From Paenibacillus agri (GTDB lineage Bacteria; Bacillota; Bacilli; Paenibacillales; Paenibacillaceae): a stretch of 64,000 nt of DNA. Shown in pieces: positions 28,351-36,763 of the stretch. A program made the translations under genes and the position numbers. The stretch spans positions 1-64,000 of the forward strand of contig NZ_JABWCS010000204.1 of assembly GCF_013359945.1 (NCBI RefSeq), read 5' to 3'. The notes under the pieces are model-generated. The model saw only the letters and a list, made by a program, of their open reading frames with translations, had not been told where the DNA came from and did not search any database. The first letter of the stretch is position 1, and each line of letters begins with the position of its first letter.

Positions 28351-28356
28351 TATAAT
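28351..28356 (+). promoter_or_regulatory. Extended -10 promoter of the RidA-family gene
   Basis: TGGTATAAT (TGn plus TATAAT at 28351-28356) lies 35 bp before the start codon. The -35 is weak, as is usual with an extended -10. The rest of the gap 28121-28390 shows no gene. Confidence 0.5.
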
Positions 28357-28390
28357 GGATGAAAAATTACATAGATAGCGAGGAAAATAA

Positions 28391-28753
28391 ATGATTACGC
28401 GCTTATCCAACCATTACGGGGATGATACCTGCTCTGCTTTCACCGCTGCCGGAGATTTCATCTTTCTTGCCCATCATTCAGGAGGACACGAGCGGGACGA
28501 TATCGCCTTTCAGATGGTGCAAAGCTTCGAGAATCTCAAGACCACCCTGCATGCCGCAGGAGCCAGACTTGGCGATCTTGTGCAAATCAACCTGTATCTG
28601 CGGGATATCGAACATTTCTCCGTCGCCCGCGACGTATTTCGCACGTACTTTGATAATGAGACGTTTCCGGCAAGAATGACCACCACCAGCAAATTTGTGA
28701 ATTCATCCTGTCTGTGCATGATCGATGGGATTGCTTATAAACCCCGGAGCTAG
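28391..28753 (+). CDS. RidA/YjgF/UK114-family protein
   Basis: 120 residues, ATG 28391 with GAGGAAA upstream. The whole protein is a single RidA fold. The segment FPARMTTTSKF retains the Arg that in true RidA proteins binds the carboxylate of imine/enamine intermediates, but the flanking canonical residues differ and the C-terminal Glu region reads MIDGIAYKP. RidA enzymes hydrolyse reactive 2-aminoacrylate-type intermediates made by PLP enzymes. This divergent member may have another imine substrate. It stands alone between two converging or diverging minus-strand genes. Confidence 0.8.
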   Translation: MITRLSNHYGDDTCSAFTAAGDFIFLAHHSGGHERDDIAFQMVQSFENLKTTLHAAGARLGDLVQINLYLRDIEHFSVARDVFRTYFDNETFPARMTTTSKFVNSSCLCMIDGIAYKPRS

Positions 28754-28827
28754 GTCCGGCATTCTTGGGAATCACACGCAGGGACCTGACCTCATCTAGT
28801 TTTATTGCCAGTATTGTTGTTACCGCG

Positions 28828-28868
28828 AAAAAAAAGAGCGCCTGACGGAATCCGCCTGGTGCTCTCTT
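28828..28868 (-). terminator. Terminator of thrS
   Basis: AAGAGCGCC (28834-28842) pairs with GGTGCTCTCTT (28858-28868) with one mismatch. Eight T follow on the minus strand. Confidence 0.78.
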
Positions 28869-28879
28869 CATTAGATATC

Positions 28880-30835
28880 TTAAGCTTGTGGTGTTGCTAT
28901 CGCATAATTGTCGTTAAGAAATTCAAGGGACTTCAAGGCGATCTCCTGCTTGATCACTGCCAGAAAGGATTGGAGATCTGTTGTCACTGTCTCAGCCTGC
29001 CCCCGCTTGCGGAGTGAGATGGATTGTCCGGCCTGCTCGCTCTCACCCAGTACGATCATGTACGGAACCTTCGCCATTTGCGCTTCGCGGATTTTGTAGC
29101 CCAGCTTCTCGCTGCGGTAGTCAACTTCAGTGCGAATACCTGCCGCCTCCAAAACCTTTCTCACCTGTGAAGCATACTCACTGTACCTATCAGAGACCGG
29201 CAGGATCTGGACCTGCACAGGTGATATCCATACGGGGAAGGCCCCGGAGAAATGCTCTATTAATATCCCGATAAAACGATCAATGGAGCCGTAGACTGCC
29301 CGGTGGATGACCACTGGCCGATGCTTTCCGTTATCTTCGCCAATGTAATTGAGATCAAACTTCTCTGGCATCTGGAAGTCCAGTTGAATGGTTCCACACT
29401 GCCAGCTGCGCTTCAGCGCGTCGAGAATGTGGAAGTCGATCTTCGGTCCGTAGAATGCCCCGTCCCCCGGGTTGATCCGATATTGGATGCCGCGCTTCTC
29501 CAGCACATTTTGCAGGGATTGCTCCGCCGCGTCCCACAGCTCCTCGGAGCCCATGTAATCCTCAGGACGAGTAGACAATTCGATGCTGTACTGAAAACCA
29601 AAGACCTGATAGATATGGTCAATGAGCTCAATAACGCCGGCGATCTCCTCCTCGATCTGGGAAGGGAGCACGAACAGATGAGCATCATCCTGACAGAAGG
29701 AGCGTACCCGCATCATGCCATTCAGCGCGCCAGAGAATTCATGGCGGTGAACCTGACCGAATTCGGCCAGACGCATCGGAAGCTCCCGGTAGGAATGTCG
29801 GCTGTTCTTGAACATCAGCATGTGACCCGGACAGTTCATAGGCTTCAATGCGAACTTCGTATCGTCTACATCTGTGAAGTACATATTGTCCTTATAGTGA
29901 TCCCAGTGCCCTGATTGCTCCCACATCCGGACGTTCATCATAAATGGTGTACGCACTTCATCATAGCCGCCCTGTCTTTGCAACTCACGGGAGAAGTCCT
30001 CCAGCTCTGTACGAATAATCATGCCTTTGGGCAGGAAGAAAGGCATGCCCGGCGCTTCTTCCGAGAACATGAACAATTCCAATTCTTTGCCCAGCTTGCG
30101 GTGATCCCGTTTCTTGGCTTCCTCCAGCAGGTTCAGATGCTCATCCAACTGACTCTGCTTCGGAAAAGATGTACCGTATATGCGCTGCAGCATGACGTTA
30201 TTGGAATCTCCCCGCCAGTATGCACCGGCTACATTCAGCAGCTTGAACGCCTTGATCTTGCCAGTAGACGGCAGATGCGGTCCCCGGCAGAGATCGAAGA
30301 ATTCTCCCTGGTCATAGATGCTGATAACCGAATCTTCCGGCAAATCACGAATCAATTCCAGCTTGTAGGGATCTTCCAGTTCCCCGAAGATGGCCAGCGC
30401 CTCTTCCCGGCTAACTACACGGCGAGTAATCGGGAGATTTTCTTGGATAATCTTCTTCATTTCTTTCTCAATGACTTTCAGATCGTCTGTAGACAAGGAT
30501 TTCTCCATGTCGATATCGTAATAGAATCCGTCTTCGATAACGGGACCAATGCCCAATTTGACGGCCTTTTGCCCATATATTCTTTTCAGTGCCTGAGCCA
30601 AGAGATGAGCTGTGCTGTGCCGGTATATCTTCAGTCCTTCCTCATTCTCCAGCGTCACAATCTCGATCCCGCTATCGGCCTCTACCGCTGTGCGGAGATC
30701 CACCAATTCACCATCCACTTTGCCGGCAACTGCCGATTTCCGCAAAGCGGGGCTGATGGAACCTGCAATCTGTTCTACAGTCACGCCTTGTTCATATGCC
30801 CGGACAGATCCGTCCGGAAGTCTCACTTTAACCAT
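28880..30835 (-). CDS. thrS: Threonyl-tRNA synthetase
   Basis: Charges tRNA-Thr in the cytosol and edits mischarged Ser. 651 residues, close to the usual length, starting at ATG 30835 with GGAGG 8 nt upstream. In order: a TGS domain (about 1-62), an editing domain with the HSTAHLLAQ zinc/editing motif near 73 and CRGPHLPS, a class II catalytic core with MNCPGHMLMF, HRHEFSGAL, RSFCQDDAHLF and HRAVYGSIDRFIGILIEH carrying the Cys and His zinc ligands, and a C-terminal anticodon-binding domain from about 535. Expression is controlled by the T-box leader at 30869-31140. No truncation or unusual residue seen. Confidence 0.97.
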   Translation of the reverse strand: MVKVRLPDGSVRAYEQGVTVEQIAGSISPALRKSAVAGKVDGELVDLRTAVEADSGIEIVTLENEEGLKIYRHSTAHLLAQALKRIYGQKAVKLGIGPVIEDGFYYDIDMEKSLSTDDLKVIEKEMKKIIQENLPITRRVVSREEALAIFGELEDPYKLELIRDLPEDSVISIYDQGEFFDLCRGPHLPSTGKIKAFKLLNVAGAYWRGDSNNVMLQRIYGTSFPKQSQLDEHLNLLEEAKKRDHRKLGKELELFMFSEEAPGMPFFLPKGMIIRTELEDFSRELQRQGGYDEVRTPFMMNVRMWEQSGHWDHYKDNMYFTDVDDTKFALKPMNCPGHMLMFKNSRHSYRELPMRLAEFGQVHRHEFSGALNGMMRVRSFCQDDAHLFVLPSQIEEEIAGVIELIDHIYQVFGFQYSIELSTRPEDYMGSEELWDAAEQSLQNVLEKRGIQYRINPGDGAFYGPKIDFHILDALKRSWQCGTIQLDFQMPEKFDLNYIGEDNGKHRPVVIHRAVYGSIDRFIGILIEHFSGAFPVWISPVQVQILPVSDRYSEYASQVRKVLEAAGIRTEVDYRSEKLGYKIREAQMAKVPYMIVLGESEQAGQSISLRKRGQAETVTTDLQSFLAVIKQEIALKSLEFLNDNYAIATPQA

Positions 30836-30868
30836 TTGTTATGCCTCCATCCACGAATTATTGAACGC

Positions 30869-31140
30869 AAAAAAACACTCATCCCAAGGGACGAGTGCGT
30901 TCAGCTCGTGGTTCCACCCTAATTTGACCCGCAACTTGCCAGGTCCTCATCAGCATCTTGTAACGGAGATGGTCCGGTGATGTATACTTCCGCAGGCACG
31001 GAGCCTTCAGGTTCCACATCACGGCTACAAAGGGGTAACTCCATCGTCAATCAGAAGAAGCTTGCAGCGGTTGCTTCTCTCTCTGTGCAGCTTGATTAAT
31101 GGAATCATGTCTCTGGTCATAGCCGGGATTGTATGGCTTG
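30869..31140 (-). promoter_or_regulatory. T-box riboswitch leader of thrS (Thr)
   Basis: On the minus strand the conserved T-box element AGGGTGGAACCACG falls around 30908-30921. It is followed by the terminator hairpin CACTCATCCC / GGGACGAGTG (30876-30898) with seven T. Stem I is closed by CGGCTA and TAGCCG, contains an AGAGA motif on its 5' side, and on its 3' side presents GTTACCCC. The ACC at 31036-31034 is a threonine codon and the likely specifier. Uncharged tRNA-Thr would pair with it and favour antitermination. Confidence 0.9.
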
Positions 31141-31146
31141 GCGTTG

Positions 31147-31175
31147 ATTATAGCTGTGCTTAAAAATAAAGTCAA
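31147..31175 (-). promoter_or_regulatory. Sigma-A promoter of the thrS leader
   Basis: On the minus strand TTGACT (31170-31175), exactly 17 bp, TATAAT (31147-31152). Transcription would start near 31140, at the base of the T-box. Confidence 0.85.
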
Positions 31176-31515
31176 GGCGTTATTTGTCATGATCTCCTCA
31201 TGAAAGGGGCTGTCCCAGAACTAGCTATTCATTGATGAGAAGCCCGACTGTTCACAACAATGCGAAAAATAGATAATGGCGGAGCGGAGGAGGCTTCCTG
31301 AACCCCATGTTTTATTTGACGGTTGACGGCCCTCCTTTAGGAGCTAGGGATAGGGAAGACATGGGCAAGAGGCAGGCGCAGGAGACAGGTAAAACACAGG
31401 CAAGTCACATACAAGTCAAAGGCAAGTCACAGACAAGATTTACGCAAGCCCAAAGACTAACCGCCTTCAGTGTGCTTGTGAATCCTGTAAAGTAGAAGTA
31501 GTGCCAGCTGTCTCT

Positions 31516-31542
31516 AAACAACTGGAAATACTACCGTTAATT
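31516..31542 (+). repeat. Dispersed repeat, copy 1 (copy 2 at 42866-42892)
   Basis: Shares 22 of 27 bases with 42866-42892 between sdhB and sdhA, both in the same orientation (core CTGGAAAT, then GTTAATT). Too long and specific to be chance, and both copies are in non-coding DNA. Confidence 0.6.
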
Positions 31543-31817
31543 TTCAAAAATGGGAAATTTCCAAATGATAACGGGGAAAACTCCCGTAAATCTCTAAGAT
31601 CATCCTCAAATTCCCTATAACAAGGGGAATAAAAGGATAATCCCCTTCTATTTTGAGCAAAACGCTTGAAAGGTAAGGATTAACGGGAGATTTTCCTGCT
31701 TAACCAGAGACAAGCTCCAAGGTTAGAGCATGAGACCTGCACAGGGCTCTGACAATTCCACCATGCTGTGCTATAGGCTCTGACAATTCTACCAACAGCG
31801 CTACGGGAAGGAACGAA

Positions 31818-32013
31818 GTGTAATTAACGGCATTTTTGTACCTTAAATCGTCAACAGCTGAGGGTTAGAGGAGATTAAGTGCAATTTTGTACCTTAAATT
31901 CTCCAGAATACCCCGTCCAGCGTGCTTTTCCGAAAACTAAGATACAATAATGCCCTTATTTCCCTATTTTGCCTATATTAAAGAAAAATAAGGTACAAAA
32001 ATGCTCTTAATTG
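31818..32013. repeat. Four copies of a GTACAAAAATGC-type intergenic repeat, two direct and two inverted
   Basis: GCATTTTTGTACCTTAAA at 31830-31847 and its near match at 31881-31898 run on the plus strand. The complementary form AAGGTACAAAAATGC occurs at 31990-32004, with a weaker copy around 31936-31961. The outer copies could fold on each other into a long hairpin. Confidence 0.6.
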
Positions 32014-32274
32014 GAGAGGTGGCCCTCTTTTTCACTGTTCAGACGACCGGTGGAGGAGAATTGTAAATATACCGCTTTCTATCGACAGACTATGATCCGG
32101 TGCAGGGGGTTACGCTTTGCCCGTACGTCGAATGACGGAACCGGGGAGTGTGTTTAGACAACTAAAGAACAACCGGGTTCCCGGCGATTTCTGCTTCGCG
32201 GCATAGAATAAGCGACGCCCCCGGTCGGATGGCTTCCGCTTGTCCATAATGTGTTGAAGCAAGCCGCAGTGGAC

Positions 32275-32337
32275 CAAAAAAGCAGAGCAGCGATTCTCCA
32301 ATAACGGAAAAATGTCTGCTCTGCTTACTTTTTTTGT
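32275..32337. terminator. Terminator downstream of ecsB, bidirectional
   Basis: AGCAGAGCAG (32281-32290) pairs perfectly with CTGCTCTGCT (32316-32325). T-runs lie on both outer sides. It is 64 bp beyond the ecsB stop. Confidence 0.75.
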
Positions 32338-32400
32338 CGTTAGTATGAGAGAAGCGGTGTCCGATCGTTAGAAAAACTACTTCAGGGACAGCCCCTTCTG

Positions 32401-33621
32401 CTATAAATCTTCGTCATCCAGTGAAGCTTCCTTACGGGAAGCGTAAGCCTTAAACAGGTAAGTCAACAGCGCGCCGGCGACCAGATTTCCGGCCACCAGC
32501 CCTGGCTGTTCCCCGATTCCCCTGAGGAAGGGCAACCATAACAATACCGCCAATGCAAGCTGGACGCGGAAGATAAACATAATTGAATTCTGCGCCTTGC
32601 TGCCCTGTGGCAGGGGATACACAATTAACCAGAAGGACTCGCTATGCAGTCTCCGCAGTGCAGACAACTGAATACCGACAATGAACAGGAAAAATAGATA
32701 AATCCCGCTGCCCAGATAGCTGTCATGGTTCCACCAGTTCAGGAACAAGGCAATCACGGCGATCCGCAACACAATTGCGAAGATGTCACCGCGGGCAAAG
32801 CTCTTGGTCAGCAGAAAACGATAGGCTGTATTCTGCCGCCAAGGCAAGCGGCTCCCCCATTTGGAGAGATAACGACGGGCATTAACCCGCTGCTCGCGCC
32901 CAGGCACGTCCACGAACCAGCCCAGAATCATCAGCGCCCGAGCGCCCTGGTTCTTCTCGGTGGCAATGAGCCGTTCCCACGCCACACGATGGCGTCCCGG
33001 AACGGAAAGCGCTGCAAGGTAAGCCGCCGCCAGCAGCACAATGAAAATCAACGCCCGGCCGGGCGGCTGCCAAATCCAGGCTGCGATCATGAGACCGCCA
33101 ACCGCCCAGCGCAGGAGGGAGAACGACCTGGAGGCAGGGCGCGACAACATGCCAAGCTCGCGCCAGCAGCCGAAGCTCGACAATAGCTTCACTCCCGCCA
33201 ATAAGAGCACTGTAGCCCCAAGCAGCTTGGGAGCGTCTTCCGTGCGTATGTACAGCGGCCATAGCGTTATCAGCACAAAGACTAGCCGCAGGAGCTTCCA
33301 CACATTCCCGCTAACCCAAGCCGGAGCAAAATATTCCCGCATCCGGTGACCCTGCGGCAGCAGGAAGACAGTATCCGGACTTTGCAAATAAGTCCGGAAG
33401 CTGCTGTGCACCGCCGCAGGCAGCAGCAGTACCAGCATGATCCAGCGAATCGGAACGCCCTCCGGAATGTTCCGGAGCAGTGATGTATACCAAGCGGAGA
33501 AAGCGATCACGAGGAAGAGAAATACCATCGCCACACCACTTTGGATAATATATCCGGTATAGGGTAGCATTTTGCCCATGGACTGGCTCCTCCGCTGCCG
33601 CCGCAGCTCCTTCAGATCCAT
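32401..33621 (-). CDS. ecsB: ABC transporter permease, EcsB family
   Basis: 406 residues, strongly hydrophobic, with about eight to ten predicted membrane segments in two clusters (from residue 28 and from about residue 280) separated by a basic cytoplasmic stretch. The start is two bases past the ecsA stop, so the two are translated in tandem. EcsB is the membrane partner of the ATPase EcsA. In Bacillus subtilis the Ecs transporter affects exoprotein secretion, competence and intramembrane proteolysis, and its substrate is debated. The C-terminus (KEASLDDEDL) is acidic. Assignment rests on the pairing with EcsA and the overall membrane layout. Confidence 0.85.
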   Translation of the reverse strand: MDLKELRRQRRSQSMGKMLPYTGYIIQSGVAMVFLFLVIAFSAWYTSLLRNIPEGVPIRWIMLVLLLPAAVHSSFRTYLQSPDTVFLLPQGHRMREYFAPAWVSGNVWKLLRLVFVLITLWPLYIRTEDAPKLLGATVLLLAGVKLLSSFGCWRELGMLSRPASRSFSLLRWAVGGLMIAAWIWQPPGRALIFIVLLAAAYLAALSVPGRHRVAWERLIATEKNQGARALMILGWFVDVPGREQRVNARRYLSKWGSRLPWRQNTAYRFLLTKSFARGDIFAIVLRIAVIALFLNWWNHDSYLGSGIYLFFLFIVGIQLSALRRLHSESFWLIVYPLPQGSKAQNSIMFIFRVQLALAVLLWLPFLRGIGEQPGLVAGNLVAGALLTYLFKAYASRKEASLDDEDL

Positions 33622-33622
33622 A

Positions 33623-34369
33623 TCACTGACCTCCTTGAACCAGCTCGTAGAACAGCTGCTCCAAAGACTGTCCCGGTTGTCCAGCCGCCGCAGTCATTTC
33701 TTCCAACGTGCCGCTGGCAACCACCTTGCCTTGATGCAGCACAATAAAACGGTCACAATAGTTCTCGATCGTAGACAGAATATGAGAGCTGAGCAGAATC
33801 GACGCCCCGGATTTCTTCAGATCCATCATGAAGTCCAGCAGGGAACGAATTCCTAGCGGGTCCAGACCCAGAAAAGGCTCGTCAATCACATACAAGGCAG
33901 GACGTGCCACGAAAGCGCACATAATCATGACCTTCTGCTTCATGCCCTTGGACAGATGGGAGGACAGGGTGTCCATCTTGTCCTCCATGCGGAATAGCTT
34001 CGCGAGTTGGATGCTGCGAGATTCATAGTCGCTGCGGTTCACACCATAAGCTCGTGCTGTAAATTCAACATGCTCCCGCACTGTCATCTCTTCGTACAAC
34101 AGCGGAGATTCCGGTACAAAGGACAACGCCCCGTGATACCCCTCGGGATCAGAAAGTCGTGTCTTATCGTTGACCCGAATTTCTCCCTTGTGCGGGGACA
34201 TCAGCCCAAGAATATGTTTCATTGTCGTGCTCTTGCCTGCCCCGTTCAGGCCGATCAGACCTACCATCTCACCAGGCTGCACTTGTAGCGCAATATCATG
34301 CAGCACTGGTTTGTTCAGACTGTAGCCACCAGTTAAACCCGTAATTTGTAATACGGGAGTTATACTCAT
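33623..34369 (-). CDS. ecsA: ABC transporter ATP-binding protein, EcsA family
   Basis: 248 residues, the EcsA length. Walker A GLNGAGKST (40-48), signature LSKGM (139-143), Walker B with catalytic Glu in YVIDEPFLGLD (160-170), and H-loop SSHIL near residue 195. ATG 34369 has GAGGGGGG 7 nt upstream and overlaps the stop of the DEAD-box helicase gene in an ATGA, so the helicase, ecsA and ecsB form one transcription unit with likely translational coupling. The protein would power the EcsB permease at the cytoplasmic membrane. Confidence 0.9.
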   Translation of the reverse strand: MSITPVLQITGLTGGYSLNKPVLHDIALQVQPGEMVGLIGLNGAGKSTTMKHILGLMSPHKGEIRVNDKTRLSDPEGYHGALSFVPESPLLYEEMTVREHVEFTARAYGVNRSDYESRSIQLAKLFRMEDKMDTLSSHLSKGMKQKVMIMCAFVARPALYVIDEPFLGLDPLGIRSLLDFMMDLKKSGASILLSSHILSTIENYCDRFIVLHQGKVVASGTLEEMTAAAGQPGQSLEQLFYELVQGGQ

Positions 34370-35859
34370 TGGCCATCCCCCCTCGGAGTTTTGTTCTTAA
34401 GCCACTTCGGCGCTCCCTTATTCTTCCGGTCCTGCTCGCGGACCTTGTTGCTCGCCCGTTTATTTGGAACAGGTGCTGCTCCGCCGCGGTGATCCCGCCG
34501 TGGTTCCCCACCGGAAGCCGCACCAGCTTTCTCTTGCGCCGGACGCTGGGTCGGCTCGGCAGAATTAGCCGCTTTTGCAGCAGCAGCAGAACCGGTACCT
34601 GTACTGGACGTCCGCACCGCAGGCTTGCCGCTGCGGGATGCCGTTCCACCGCTTGAAGAACTGCCGCGCGGTGCTGTTCCGCCGCTATAAGAACCGCCAC
34701 TGCGGGCCGGACTGCGGGCTTCATCCGACGTAAGCACCTTCCCGGCGAACAATTCGCGCTCTTCCAGCGCAATATCCAGCTCCCGTGCGAATTTGCGCAT
34801 AATAAAAGTCTGCTGCTCTGTCACAATGGAGACCGATAAACCGCGGCGTCCCATGCGGCCGGTCCGGCCAGCCCGGTGTACATAATGCTCGGAGTCAAAG
34901 GCGGGATCAAAGCTCACCACCAGCGACAAATCCTCAATATCCAATCCCCGCGCAGCCACGTCACTGGCGACCAGCACCTTGAATTTACCGTCACGGAACT
35001 TCGCCAATACATGGCTGCGTGTAACTTTATCTGCATCTCCGTATAGTGCTGCCGCTGTCAATCCCAGATGGTTCAGCTTGGCTTCTACTTCGGCAATATC
35101 ATCTGTGGCATTCACGAACACGATGGCCTTCTTGGGATTGTAATGGCGAATCACCCGGCGCAGCATGTCGATCTTGTTCCGCTCCTCCGTTACCACGTAA
35201 TGATGCTCCAGAGTTTGGGAGGTCATCACTCCCGGGGCAATACCAACTTCTGCCGGGTTCTTCATCTCCCGTGCCGCTAGTGCTTTCGTCTCCGGCCCAA
35301 TCGTGGCCGACAGCATGACAAGCTGTCTTGTCCGCAGCGCACTGCTGACAATCTTCGCTACCTCTCCGGCTCCGCTTAGTTGGAACATTTGGTCTGCCTC
35401 GTCAATAACGATGGTGGTGACCTCATGCATCTTCAACTTGCGCAGTCCGATCAGTTCCCGGATTCGGCCAGGGGTGCCGACTACAAGCTGTGGATGCTCG
35501 CGCAGCTTGTCTATCTGCCGCTTGATCGCCGCACCGCCGATCAGTCCCTGCACACGGATTCCCCGGTGTGCACCATAACGCTCAGCTTCACGCAGAATCT
35601 GCATGGCCAGCTCCTGTGTAGGCGCAAGCACGAGCTTCTGCACCACTTTCTGTTCCGGGTTGATGCCCTGAAGCAGCGGCAGCAGATAGGCCAGCGTTTT
35701 ACCTGTGCCAGTCTGGGAAGCCGCAATCACGTCTCTTCCTTCCAGCAGCAACGGAATGGTCTGCTCCTGTACAGGGGAAGGCTCGTTGATGCCGAATTCT
35801 GACAATCGGGCTGCTAGGTCTTCCTGGATGCCGATGGCCGCAAATGAAGCTTTAGTCAT
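34366..35859 (-). CDS. DEAD-box ATP-dependent RNA helicase
   Basis: 497 residues. Q motif near 25-32, motif I ASQTGTGKT (47-55), Ia PTQELA (80-85), GG 108-109, TPGRI (129-133), DEAD 153-156, SAT (motif III), RGLD (V) and HRAGRTGRMG (VI). After the two RecA domains (to about 370) the C-terminal 120 residues are a low-complexity Gly/Ser/Ala/Arg- and Lys-rich tail ending in PKWLKNKTPRGDGQ, typical of RNA-binding extensions in CshA/CshB-like helicases that act in ribosome assembly, mRNA decay and cold growth. First gene of the operon with ecsAB. No dedicated promoter was resolved in the 98 bp before it. Confidence 0.9.
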   Translation of the reverse strand: MTKASFAAIGIQEDLAARLSEFGINEPSPVQEQTIPLLLEGRDVIAASQTGTGKTLAYLLPLLQGINPEQKVVQKLVLAPTQELAMQILREAERYGAHRGIRVQGLIGGAAIKRQIDKLREHPQLVVGTPGRIRELIGLRKLKMHEVTTIVIDEADQMFQLSGAGEVAKIVSSALRTRQLVMLSATIGPETKALAAREMKNPAEVGIAPGVMTSQTLEHHYVVTEERNKIDMLRRVIRHYNPKKAIVFVNATDDIAEVEAKLNHLGLTAAALYGDADKVTRSHVLAKFRDGKFKVLVASDVAARGLDIEDLSLVVSFDPAFDSEHYVHRAGRTGRMGRRGLSVSIVTEQQTFIMRKFARELDIALEERELFAGKVLTSDEARSPARSGGSYSGGTAPRGSSSSGGTASRSGKPAVRTSSTGTGSAAAAKAANSAEPTQRPAQEKAGAASGGEPRRDHRGGAAPVPNKRASNKVREQDRKNKGAPKWLKNKTPRGDGQ

Positions 35860-35907
35860 AATAGTAATTCATCCTTTTCGCTTGAGATAATATCTTTATT
35901 ATATGCC

Positions 35908-35936
35908 AAAAAGGCCTCTCCACCAAATGGAAGGCC
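35908..35936 (-). terminator. Terminator of the SDR gene
   Basis: On the minus strand GGCCTTCCA and TGGAGAGGCC form a stem (35913-35936) followed by five T. Confidence 0.7.
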
Positions 35937-35957
35937 CCATCGTCCTGTTGCCGCTCG

Positions 35958-36734
35958 TTATTTACGGTTCATGGCGTTATAGGTCAGCTTGTCCGCCAGC
36001 CGGGGAAAAAGTCCATACAGCCGGATGCCGAAGCCCGCGAGGCCCGGTAGATCCAGCTCCTCTTTACCCTTCTCCATCAACCGGACAATCTTGGTGGAGA
36101 CATGCTCCGGTGTCATCATCATTCTCGCCACGCTCTTCTCATACCCCCCCGACGGGTCGGCAATCTTGAAGAAATCTGTCGCGATCGGCCCGGGATTGAC
36201 TGCCGAGACAATGATGCCGGTCTTGCGCAGCTCTTGTCGCAGCGCATTCGTAAAACCCAGCACAGCGTGCTTGGTTGCAGTGTATGCCACCGCTTTAGAG
36301 GTTCCGATCTTGCCCGCCATGGAAGCCACATTCACGATCTGGCCGCTTCCCCGTGCCAACATATGCGGAACTACCGCCTTAGTGCAACGGACAATCCCCA
36401 TGTAATTGACATCCATCATATCGTCAAATTCCTCGGGGTCCATGTCTGTGAACGGGGCAAATTTGCCATACCCGGCATTGTTAAGCAAAATATCAATTCT
36501 GCCATAATCAGCAAGGATTCTGTCAAACGTCTCTTCAACGGCTGCCGCATCCCGTACATCGCACGGATACAATCCAAAAACGCCCGGAATTCCGGCCGCC
36601 GTTTCTTTCAGCTTGTCTTCTGAACGCGCCAACAGAACAGGAACCGCACCCCGGCCGCTCAACATCTGCGCCGTGAGTGCGCCGATGCCGCTCGACGCCC
36701 CTGTAATGACAACAATTTTATTCTTCAGCTCCAT
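35958..36734 (-). CDS. Short-chain dehydrogenase/reductase
   Basis: 258 residues, single-domain classical SDR. NAD(P)-binding TGASSGIG (11-18), NNAGYG (85-90), catalytic Ser138 in VASMAG, Tyr151 and Lys155 in YTATK. Arg37 after the second strand (LLARSEDKL) suggests preference for NADPH. The substrate is not predictable. It lies 29 bp after the cheX-like gene on the same strand and may be cotranscribed with it, though the functions are unrelated. The ribosome site before ATG 36734 is weak (GGGAG about 14 bp away), which fits translation as a downstream cistron. Confidence 0.87.
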   Translation of the reverse strand: MELKNKIVVITGASSGIGALTAQMLSGRGAVPVLLARSEDKLKETAAGIPGVFGLYPCDVRDAAAVEETFDRILADYGRIDILLNNAGYGKFAPFTDMDPEEFDDMMDVNYMGIVRCTKAVVPHMLARGSGQIVNVASMAGKIGTSKAVAYTATKHAVLGFTNALRQELRKTGIIVSAVNPGPIATDFFKIADPSGGYEKSVARMMMTPEHVSTKIVRLMEKGKEELDLPGLAGFGIRLYGLFPRLADKLTYNAMNRK

Positions 36735-36763
36735 GAAATGCAGTTCAGCTCCCTGTCTTTACG

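Larger units (their letters stand above)
31202..32400. repeat. 1.2-kb non-coding segment bounded by an imperfect inverted repeat, containing several repeat families
   Basis: The left end 31202-31224 and the reverse complement of the right end 32378-32400 match at 19 of 23 bases, including an 11-bp identical core GGGGCTGTCCC. No convincing coding frame or transposase remnant lies inside; the best short frame (31307-31495) has no ribosome site. The segment holds a 22-bp period tandem (31399-31437), a 31-bp period tandem (31745-31789), four copies of a GTACAAAAATGC-type element, and the ecsB terminator. It could be a relic or MITE-like element, or a cluster of Paenibacillus intergenic repeats. 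Confidence 0.55.

Noticed and set aside
31307-31495. 62-codon frame in the 1.2-kb repeat segment
   Set aside because: No ribosome site; spans tandem repeats and looks accidental.
31202-32400. Intact insertion sequence
   Set aside because: No transposase or fragment in any frame and no target-site duplication visible, so only a relic or repeat cluster is supported.
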